Origin: Lachnospiraceae bacterium UBA7012 | GTDB lineage: Bacteria > Bacillota > Clostridia > Lachnospirales > Lachnospiraceae | Reading direction: 5' to 3' | Length of the DNA stretch: 12,160 nucleotides | Assembly: GCA_002449595.1 (NCBI GenBank) | Contig: DJXE01000105.1 | Coordinates: forward strand, 36,579-48,738 | Shown here: positions 1 to 5,439 of the stretch, in pieces | Position numbering within the stretch: the first letter of the stretch is position 1 | How the letters are laid out: each line of letters starts with the position of its first letter | Notes under the pieces: model-generated | Database searches by the model: none | Told to the model about the DNA's origin: nothing | What the model saw: the letters and a program-made list of their open reading frames with translations, nothing else | Made by a program: the position numbers and the translations under genes

Positions 1-710
1 CTGCGCTTCATATCCGCCATCAGCTTCTCCTTCATCCTGCCGAAGCCGGAGCGCGGCTCCGCCGGCGTATTCAGATAGTCGAGGAAGGAGATCATTTGCT
101 GCGAGGAAAAGATCTTTTCATAATTATCAAATTCACTGTCCGACATCGTGTTCGCGTGCACGACGAGCGTCGTGATTCCCTCTCCTCCGCGGAGAGAGTC
201 CTTCTTGCGGAACGAGATCGGGTAGAACGTCATGCCGTCCCAGAGATAAGGCTGCTTTCCAAAGCCGTCCGTGATCCGGGCGAATCCGTTCTCCTTGAGC
301 GCGCGGATCGTATTCCGGTCGTAGCTGTGCGCCGGCGCCATGAAGATGTCGGTCGCGATGCCGTTCGCCGTGAGGACCTGCCTGCCTCTGCGGATAAGCT
401 CACTCTGCTTCTCATAGGAGAGGCCCGCGAACTCCGAGAGGTGGTTCAGCGGGAAGAGGCCGCCGCTCTTCGACGTGTAGACGTGGTGGCAGCCGTGCAT
501 CGCGATGGACCAGCCTTCGGCGCGGAGCGCTTTGACCACGTCAAAGAAGTCCGCCCGCGGCGGGCAGACGTTCAGGGACGGGTCCCTGTTGTCCGGCACG
601 ACGCCGATCAGCGGCTTCACATTGTATCTCGTACAGAGCGCCCGGAACCGGTCAAATTTCTCCCAGTCCATTCCGGGCGCGATGTCATCCATTCGAATTG
701 CGATCTTCAT
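1..710 (-). CDS. DUF2334 / NodB-fold polysaccharide deacetylase, partial (3' end outside window)
   Basis: The first 236 residues are visible and the reading frame is open to the window edge, so the C-terminus is missing. Residues 1-9 (MKIAIRMDD) give the N-terminal strand and Asp-Asp pair (D8, D9) of the NodB/DUF2334 deacetylase fold. HGCHH at 72-76 supplies the two metal-binding histidines (H72, H76), PAH at 126-128 the next conserved loop, and H185 in VVHANT a likely catalytic histidine. The family removes acetyl groups from carbohydrates; the substrate here is unknown. No signal peptide or membrane segment is visible, which suggests a cytoplasmic precursor as substrate. The ATG is preceded by AGGCGG five bases upstream and lies 13 bases after the stop of the formyltransferase, so the two are almost certainly co-transcribed. 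The family call is fairly sure; the substrate is not. Confidence 0.82.
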   Translation of the reverse strand, partial: MKIAIRMDDIAPGMDWEKFDRFRALCTRYNVKPLIGVVPDNRDPSLNVCPPRADFFDVVKALRAEGWSIAMHGCHHVYTSKSGGLFPLNHLSEFAGLSYEKQSELIRRGRQVLTANGIATDIFMAPAHSYDRNTIRALKENGFARITDGFGKQPYLWDGMTFYPISFRKKDSLRGGEGITTLVVHANTMSDSEFDNYEKIFSSQQMISFLDYLNTPAEPRSGFGRMKEKLMADMKR

Positions 711-723
711 ACTTACCGCCTGC

Positions 724-1716
724 TCATTCAAGGACCATGCCGGGTCTGAGTTCCGGGCCCTCATAGCGATGGATCAGGATGGAGCCGTCAACCGTCCGTA
801 TGACAGGCTTCCCGTCGAAGACGTCAATGACTTCTCCCGGCGCATAGGCCGAGAAGTCGATCATCTCGTCAAAAGGTTTTGCCTCCCAGATCACGACTTT
901 CTCCTGCGGGAGGTCTGACGGAGCGCCGGCCGGGGAGTCTTCCGTGATTGCCTGGGAAACACTTTTCACATAACAGAACGCGCCGGGGAACGGCGCTGCG
1001 ACGCCGCGGATCAGGTTGTAGATCTCGCGCGTGCGGGCGTGGAAGTCGATCTTTCCGTCCTTCGCGGTGCGCTTCTCGTACCAGGAGTCGAAGTCCTTCG
1101 ACGATGTGCGGACCGGGATCTGCCCGCCGCTCTCCTTCGCTGCGGCATAAGCGGCGATGAGGCTGCGGATAAGGTTTTTCGAGCAGATCATGTTCTTGTA
1201 CTGCGCCGTGCGGATGTCGTCGTGCGGGCTGATCTGGAACATCTGCGTCTTAAAGACGTTCGGGCTGTCCGCGTGCTCGTCGTAGCGGAACAGGTTCAGG
1301 TTGAAGCGGGTGTCGCCGAGGATCATCGACCAGTTGAGCGGCGACCGCCCTCTGCCGAAAGGAAGGTACCCGGCGTTTCCGTGGAAGCCGTAAACGCCGT
1401 ACTGAAAGGCGTCGAGCACCTGCTTCGGGATGAGCCTCTGCCAGCCCATGGAGATGCCGAGGTCGAAGGTGTTCTCTTCGAAGAACCGCAGCGTCCGCTC
1501 ATCCTTCAGCCCATAGCTCTCCGCCTCGAAGACTTCGATGCCGTACTTTTCGCGGAGAACGGACAGGCCTTTGAATCCTGATACCTCGTTGTGTTCGAGC
1601 ACCTTCGGCGCGATGGTCACGACGAGGTCCACCGGGCAGAGCTCCCTGCGGATGAACTCGATGATGTTCTCCGACGTATCCTTCACGCCGAAGACGGTGA
1701 CGCTGTAGTGAGCCAT
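724..1716 (-). CDS. Formyltransferase-family protein (sugar or amino-sugar N-formyltransferase-like)
   Basis: 330 aa, about the size of Met-tRNA formyltransferase, and built like the ArnA/sugar formyltransferase group. The N-terminal Rossmann-like part (about 1-160) carries the 10-formyl-tetrahydrofolate-using core: H112 in GFHGN, then LPFGRGRSPLNW at 118-129, and D150 in DEHADSP as the likely catalytic Asp. The C-terminal domain (about 205-330) has the family signature around 223-247 (IDF, EIYNLIRG, PFPGAF). The Asn of the usual N-x-H triad is Gly110 here, a change I recall in some sugar-type relatives. It sits between a UDP-sugar epimerase and a deacetylase, so N-formylation of an amino sugar is a better guess than initiator tRNA. 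The ribosome site is weak: AAGGA lies 13-14 bases from the ATG and a GAG lies 8 bases away. Family sure, substrate inferred. Confidence 0.85.
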   Translation of the reverse strand: MAHYSVTVFGVKDTSENIIEFIRRELCPVDLVVTIAPKVLEHNEVSGFKGLSVLREKYGIEVFEAESYGLKDERTLRFFEENTFDLGISMGWQRLIPKQVLDAFQYGVYGFHGNAGYLPFGRGRSPLNWSMILGDTRFNLNLFRYDEHADSPNVFKTQMFQISPHDDIRTAQYKNMICSKNLIRSLIAAYAAAKESGGQIPVRTSSKDFDSWYEKRTAKDGKIDFHARTREIYNLIRGVAAPFPGAFCYVKSVSQAITEDSPAGAPSDLPQEKVVIWEAKPFDEMIDFSAYAPGEVIDVFDGKPVIRTVDGSILIHRYEGPELRPGMVLE

Positions 1717-1861
1717 GTTTTTATCTCAGTCCTTTCCGCGGCGCGGGGCCGCAGCTGGTGGACAAGTGGTAATATCGCCGCCGCGCGAGGCTGTGAGAGG
1801 CTTCGCGCGGCATGGCGGTTACAGGTTTTCTTTGTAACTGGTGAGCGCGTGTTCAGGGAGA
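1717..1861 (-). other. 145-base gap with three consecutive hairpins between epimerase and formyltransferase
   Basis: No gene is seen. Reading along the transcript there are three inverted repeats. The first is GTTACA/TGTAAC (1818-1838, 9-base loop). The second is CCGCGCGA/TCGCGCGG (1781-1810), which can be extended inward. The third is GCGGC/GCCGC (1738-1752, 5-base loop) just before the ribosome-site region of the formyltransferase. None is followed by a run of T, so they do not look like intrinsic terminators. They could be mRNA-stabilising or processing structures that set unequal expression of the flanking genes. No good promoter was found in the gap. Confidence 0.5.
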
Positions 1862-2836
1862 TTACAGATTCTCCTTATACCAGTCGATTGCAAGCTTGAT
1901 TCCGGCACGGAAATCGTAGGAAGGATCGTAGCCGAGGTTCTTCCTGGCCTTCGAGATGTCCGCGTTGGAGTCGCGGATATCGCCCTTTCTCGGCGGTCCG
2001 TAGATCGGCTCGAGGTCGGTTCCGAGCGCCTCGCACAGCGCGTTGTACACGTCGATCAGATACTCTCTGCCGCCGGCGCCGATGTTGTAAGCCGTACCTG
2101 CTGCTTCAGAAGGTGCGAGGCACGCGCGCATGTTCGCCTCGATGACGTTGTCGATGTAAGTGAAGTCGCGGCTCTGCCTGCCGTCCCCGTTGATCGTGCA
2201 CTGCTCGCCGTTCATGAGGAGCTTCAGGAACTTCGGGATGACGGCCGCGTACGCGCCGTTCGGGTCCTGTCTGCGTCCGAAGACGTTGAAGTAGCGAAGG
2301 CCGTAGGTGTCGAGGCCGTAGAGCTTCTTGTAGAGCTTGCCGTACTCTTCGTCCGTCCGCTTCGTGAGCGCGTAGGGAGAGAGCAGCTCGCCCTCGCCGC
2401 CTTCCTGCTTCGGCAGCACGGTGGAATCGCCGTACACCGAGGAACTCGACGCATAGACGAACTTCTTTACGCCGTTCTGCCTGGAAGCTTCCATCATGTT
2501 GAGCGTGCCGCGAATGTTGATCTCCTCGTAGAGAAGCGGCATCTCGATGCTGCGCGGGACACTGCCCCACGCCGCCTCGTTCATGACGAAATCCACACCT
2601 TTCGTCGCCGCCATGCAGGCGTCGAGGTCGCGGATGTCCTCCTTGAGGAACGTAAACTTCGGGTTGTCGATGAACGGCTCGATATTCTCATAGTGCCCTG
2701 TCGACAGATTGTCCAGGCAGCGCACCGTCACGCCTTTGTCCAGCAGTGCCTCGCACAGGCCGGAGCCAATGAAACCGGCGCCGCCGGTCACGAGGAACAC
2801 GCTGTCCTCGCTGAATTTCAGGTCCTGAAATCCCAT
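1862..2836 (-). CDS. NAD-dependent UDP-HexNAc (or UDP-HexNAcA) 4-epimerase, WbpP/TviC-like
   Basis: 324 aa, typical for extended short-chain dehydrogenase sugar epimerases. The NAD-binding motif TGGAGFIG is at 17-24. AAWGSVPRSI at 88-97, SSSVYG at 131-136, the Tyr155-x3-Lys159 catalytic pair in SPYALTK, and RYFNVFGRRQDPNGAYAAVI at 181-200 are the pattern of the WbpP/TviC group rather than of plain GalE. Members invert C4 of UDP-GlcNAc/UDP-GalNAc or of the corresponding uronic acids in the cytoplasm. A TviB/WbpO-like 6-dehydrogenase is encoded at 7130-8446, so the likely product is UDP-GalNAcA. The start is set by AAAGGA about 7 bases upstream of the ATG. A promoter at 2926-2954 and a leader hairpin precede it, making it the first gene of its own unit with the formyltransferase and deacetylase. 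Whether the preferred substrate is neutral or acidic cannot be read from sequence alone. Confidence 0.88.
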   Translation of the reverse strand: MGFQDLKFSEDSVFLVTGGAGFIGSGLCEALLDKGVTVRCLDNLSTGHYENIEPFIDNPKFTFLKEDIRDLDACMAATKGVDFVMNEAAWGSVPRSIEMPLLYEEINIRGTLNMMEASRQNGVKKFVYASSSSVYGDSTVLPKQEGGEGELLSPYALTKRTDEEYGKLYKKLYGLDTYGLRYFNVFGRRQDPNGAYAAVIPKFLKLLMNGEQCTINGDGRQSRDFTYIDNVIEANMRACLAPSEAAGTAYNIGAGGREYLIDVYNALCEALGTDLEPIYGPPRKGDIRDSNADISKARKNLGYDPSYDFRAGIKLAIDWYKENL

Positions 2837-2859
2837 ATATGATCCTTTCTGCCAAAACT

Positions 2860-2898
2860 GCCGCCCCGCACAGTGCCGCCTTGCGCGGCCGGGGTGGC
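2860..2898 (-). promoter_or_regulatory. Leader hairpin in the 5' UTR of the epimerase transcript
   Basis: On the minus strand the arms GCC-A-CCCC and GGGG-C-GGC pair with one internal mismatch. Inside them GCGCA pairs with TGTGC (one G-U pair) around a 9-base loop. The structure lies between the predicted start of transcription (about 2919) and the ribosome site (about 2844-2849). A short TTTT follows two bases after the stem, so a weak attenuator or terminator is possible, but the T-run is too short to be convincing. No riboswitch family was recognised. Confidence 0.45.
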
Positions 2899-2925
2899 TG
2901 TTTATGCTACGCTATATTTCAACAT

Positions 2926-2954
2926 ATTGTACCAATCCTGACGGGATAGCACAA
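2926..2954 (-). promoter_or_regulatory. Sigma-70/SigA-type promoter for the epimerase-formyltransferase-deacetylase unit
   Basis: The minus strand reads TTGTGC (2949-2954), then exactly 17 bases, then TACAAT (2926-2931). The -10 matches consensus at 5 of 6 positions and is preceded by TG plus one base, the extended -10 element, which offsets a -35 that matches only in TTG. Transcription would start near 2919, about 80 bases before the ATG at 2836. It separates the sugar unit downstream from the flavin reductase upstream. Confidence 0.7.
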
Positions 2955-3005
2955 GTTTCGAGGGCCGGAGGCCGCCGTTGCCGCAGCTTCTTTGCCCGCG
3001 GCGCC

Positions 3006-3572
3006 TCACTTTTTCTTGCGTACGGAAAATCCAAATTTCCCCACTTTTTCACCCAGCGCGAAGTACTCACCGTGGCTGTACGCGATGAGGTCCGCTTTCG
3101 CGAGGTCGAACTTCCCCTTCTCATCCATGTACTGCTCATCGACGCTGACGCCGGTCACCTCACCGAGAAACAGATCATGCACGCCGAAGTTCTCGACGCG
3201 GATCACCTTGCAGGCGATGTTCACCGGGCTCTCCTCGATGCCCGGCGCGCTGATGCCCGGCACTTCCACCTTGTGCAGTCCGAGATGCGCGAACTTGTCG
3301 ATGTCCTTTCCCGACTTCACGCCGCAAAAATCCGTCGCGAACGCGAGCTTCCGCGTCGTCAGGTTCAGCACGAACTCCCCGGTCTCCCGAATAATATGGT
3401 TCGAAAAGCGCTCCGGCCGGATCGAGACGGACGCCATCACCGGGTCGCTCGAGATCGTGCCGGTCCACGCCGCCGTCATGATGTTCGCCTTTCCGTCCGC
3501 ATCCGCACAGCTCACTATCACCACCGGACTCGGATAAAGAATGTTCGCCGGCTTCCAGAACTGTCTCGCCAT
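3006..3572 (-). CDS. Flavin reductase family protein (flavoredoxin-like, FMN-binding split barrel)
   Basis: 188 aa, the normal length for small single-domain flavoredoxins. YPSPVVIVS at 13-21, GKANIMTAAWTGTISSDP at 27-44, SIRPERFS at 50-57 and GEFVLNL at 65-71 form the FMN-binding split-barrel signature (PF01613). Members bind FMN and move electrons from NAD(P)H or ferredoxin-type donors; the physiological partner is not evident here. The start is secured by AGGAGG eight bases before the ATG. That AGGAGG overlaps the TAG stop of pgeF, leaving only 12 bases between the genes, so they form a translationally close pair. It has no obvious link to glycan synthesis. The 3' flank has a GCCGCGG/CTGCGGC hairpin (2980-3002) with no T-run, so termination there is uncertain. 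Confidence 0.88.
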   Translation of the reverse strand: MARQFWKPANILYPSPVVIVSCADADGKANIMTAAWTGTISSDPVMASVSIRPERFSNHIIRETGEFVLNLTTRKLAFATDFCGVKSGKDIDKFAHLGLHKVEVPGISAPGIEESPVNIACKVIRVENFGVHDLFLGEVTGVSVDEQYMDEKGKFDLAKADLIAYSHGEYFALGEKVGKFGFSVRKKK

Positions 3573-3584
3573 GTGTTGTTCCTC

Positions 3585-4460
3585 CTATTCAAGCACGATA
3601 AAACCCGCCTGCAGTCCGCGCTGTCCGTTCGTCGCGCGATGGGACCACAGAAGATCCGGGTTGCACTGCGTGCAGATGTCAGTCACGTCGATGTGCTCCG
3701 GCTTTACGCCTGCTTCTTCCAGAATGATCCGGTTGGAGAGGTGAAGATCAAGCTGGTACTTCTTTTCTCCCTGGACGTTCTTCTCATCCATGATCTCCGC
3801 CTCATGCCCCGGCAGCGCAGCGGCAAACGCCTCCGCGACGTCCCCGCTCACTTCATAGCAAGCGCGGCAGATAGAAGGCCCGATCGCGCAGCGCACGTCC
3901 GCCGGGTCCGTCCCGTACTGCTCCTTCATGATTCGGATCACTTTTTCAGCAATTCGTGCGGCCGTTCCGCGCCAGCCCGCGTGGCAAGTCCCGATCGCCT
4001 TGTGCACGGGATCCGCGAAGAGAATCGGCACACAGTCCGCCGTGAAGACCGACAGCGCGATCCCGGGAACATTCGTGACAAGCCCGTCAACGTCCGTGTA
4101 TCCGTAGTCCCTCGTCAGTCCTCTTCCCGCATCTTCTTCCGTCACAATGTGAATATGGTCGGTGTGCGTCTGCCGCGTCAGCACGAAATGATCCTTCGGC
4201 ACACCGAGCGCAGCCGACACTCTCGTGAAATTCTCCGCGACGTTCGCCGGGTCATCGCCCCGTGACGTCGTCAGATTCAGGCTCCTGAAGATTCCGCTGC
4301 TCACGCCGCCTTCCCGCGTTGTGAAGAAATGCCGGATCTCCTGCAGTTCCTCCAGCTTCGGCGCCACAAGCACCGGGAGCGCCGTCCCGTCTTCATTCTT
4401 TAATTCTTTTGTCCGCAGCACAGGGCCGTGCCCCATGCGCTTCCACTCAATCTTTACCAT
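3585..4460 (-). CDS. pgeF: PgeF/YfiH laccase-domain protein (multicopper-like; purine nucleoside phosphorylase / peptidoglycan editing factor family)
   Basis: 291 aa from the ATG at 4460. TRQTHT at 95-100, DVDGLVTN at 123-130, TADCVPILF at 140-148, CHAGWRGT at 159-166, AIGPSICRACYEV at 192-204 and NPDLLWSHRATNGQRG at 267-282 are the full motif series of the family. H99, C143 and H160 are the expected zinc ligands. Family members have been reported as adenosine deaminases/purine nucleoside phosphorylases and, in E. coli, as a peptidoglycan-editing factor; the role here is not shown. An in-frame TTG at 4484 would add eight residues but has no ribosome site and lies in the repeat-derived leader, so the ATG, with GGGA and GAGAG just upstream, is preferred. 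It is followed 12 bases later by the flavin reductase. Its leader abuts the 61-bp repeat array. Confidence 0.92.
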   Translation of the reverse strand: MVKIEWKRMGHGPVLRTKELKNEDGTALPVLVAPKLEELQEIRHFFTTREGGVSSGIFRSLNLTTSRGDDPANVAENFTRVSAALGVPKDHFVLTRQTHTDHIHIVTEEDAGRGLTRDYGYTDVDGLVTNVPGIALSVFTADCVPILFADPVHKAIGTCHAGWRGTAARIAEKVIRIMKEQYGTDPADVRCAIGPSICRACYEVSGDVAEAFAAALPGHEAEIMDEKNVQGEKKYQLDLHLSNRIILEEAGVKPEHIDVTDICTQCNPDLLWSHRATNGQRGLQAGFIVLE

Positions 4461-4480
4461 CTTCTCTCGTTCCCAATTCG

Positions 4481-4881
4481 TCAAAATCAGGCTTGATTTT
4501 CACTCTCTCTTGAAATATCTCGCCTTTGTGTCAATAGGCTTTCAAAAACAGGCTTCTTTTTCACCCTCTATTGAAATTTCTCGTCCTTGTGTCAATAGGC
4601 TTTCAAAAACAGCCTTCTTTTTCACTCTCTATTGAAATTTCTCGTCTTTGTGTCAATAGGCTTTCAAAAACAGCCTTCCTTTTCACCCTCTATTGAAATT
4701 GCTCGTCCTTGTGTCAATAGGCTTTCAAAACCGAGCCTTATTTTCACCCTCTATTGATATTTCTTGCCCTTGTGTCAATAGGCTTTCAAAAATAGCCTTC
4801 TTTTTCACCCTCTATTGAAATATCTCGTCTTTGTGTCAATAGGCTTTCAAAAACAGCCTTCTTTTTCACCCTTTCTTGAAA
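4481..4881. repeat. Tandem array of 61-bp direct repeats, six full copies plus partial copies at both ends
   Basis: Full copies begin at 4497, 4558, 4619, 4680, 4741 and 4802, each exactly 61 bases. A seventh copy begins at 4863 and fades after about 19 bases; a decayed copy end lies at 4481-4496. A 22-base block at unit offsets 30-51 is identical in all six; differences cluster at offsets 19-29 and 52-61. Each unit holds two inverted repeats: CTATTGA/TCAATAG (offsets 11-17 and 35-41, 17-base loop) and AGGCT/AGCCT (offsets 40-44 and about 54-58). Copy 2 has 23 G/C of 61 bases, far below the flanking genes. The array lies between the acetyltransferase and pgeF; the acetyltransferase stop is inside the seventh copy. 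Each unit carries TTGACA on the minus strand but no convincing -10 follows. Function unknown: VNTR, protein-binding array, or RNA structure array. Confidence 0.95.
4483..4500 (-). promoter_or_regulatory. Perfect AT-rich hairpin at the array edge before pgeF
   Basis: AAAATCA and TGATTTT pair perfectly around the 4-base loop AGCC. This is the decayed end of the repeat array and lies 22 bases upstream of the pgeF ATG, so it would sit in the pgeF leader if transcription comes from upstream. The stem is A/T-rich and the T-run is part of the stem, so a terminator role is doubtful. Confidence 0.4.
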
Positions 4882-5417
4882 GTGGTGTACTGATCATTCT
4901 TGTCTGCCACGGAAAAGCCACAGGCTGCGAAAATTCTCTCAGAGGCAGTGTTTCCCCGAAGCACTTCAGCCGTCAACGTCTGCACGTCGGGGAAGATTTC
5001 CTTCACTTTTTCTTCCGCGAGGCGAATGATCCAGAAGCCAAGGCCGCGGCCGCGCAATTCCGGCGAGACGGCATAGCTGATCTCCGCGGACACGTGTCCA
5101 CTTTCATCTTTAGAGCGGTCCAGCCGGAGCTGTCCCGCCGGCTGTGCCTCAGCCGCCTGCAGGGCGTCCTCGGAATTTACAGTCTCGCCAGGCTCCATCT
5201 TGTACATCAGGATCAGCTGCACCCGGTCCGGATCTTCCATCATGCGGGAAAACCACGCGAGATGTTCCTCCCACGGAATTTCCTCTTTGTGAAAAGAGTT
5301 TTCCCTCGTCACAGGGTCATTGCGAAGCCTGAATAAGAATCCGGCGTCCTCGGTCGTATTCTCCGCTCTTCTGAGATACAATTCACTTTGATCTTCTATT
5401 CTTGCCGATAATTCCAT
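4866..5417 (-). CDS. GNAT-family N-acetyltransferase (RimJ/RimL or PseH-like)
   Basis: 183 aa, a single GNAT domain. LFRLRNDPVTRENSF at 28-42 followed by EEHLAWF at 50-56 is the N-terminal pattern seen in GNAT proteins tied to amino-sugar (pseudaminic/legionaminic type) synthesis. The acetyl-CoA loop is RGRGLG at 122-127, with EISYAVSPE just before it; N156 and S159 in GNTASERIFAACGF complete the core. Between strands (about 75-92) there is an acidic stretch that looks like a loop insertion. Substrate could be an amino sugar or a protein N-terminus; the sequence does not decide. The ATG has GGAG six bases upstream and lies 22 bases after the serine hydrolase stop, so both are probably on one transcript. 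The last few codons and the TGA are formed by the first, partial unit of the 61-bp repeat array, so the tail TTFKKG may be repeat-derived. Confidence 0.82.
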   Translation of the reverse strand: MELSARIEDQSELYLRRAENTTEDAGFLFRLRNDPVTRENSFHKEEIPWEEHLAWFSRMMEDPDRVQLILMYKMEPGETVNSEDALQAAEAQPAGQLRLDRSKDESGHVSAEISYAVSPELRGRGLGFWIIRLAEEKVKEIFPDVQTLTAEVLRGNTASERIFAACGFSVADKNDQYTTFKKG

Positions 5418-5439
5418 GCTTTACTCCGAGTTTTCCGCC

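Noticed and set aside
1781..1810. Intrinsic terminator after the epimerase
   Set aside because: The GC-rich stem is strong but no T-run follows on the minus strand.
2980..3002. Terminator hairpin after the flavin reductase
   Set aside because: Seven-base stem with a wobble pair and no T-run; at best a weak structure.
2904..4265. Long plus-strand open frame of about 450 codons
   Set aside because: It runs antisense to pgeF and the flavin reductase, is very rich in Arg/His/Val/Asp as expected from the reverse of GC-rich codons, has no ribosome site and shows no family motif.
4461..4484. TTG start for pgeF adding eight residues
   Set aside because: No ribosome site and it lies in decayed repeat sequence; the ATG at 4460 is adequate.
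4481..4881. CRISPR array
   Set aside because: The whole 61-base unit is repeated, with no unique spacers alternating with a short repeat, and no cas genes are present.
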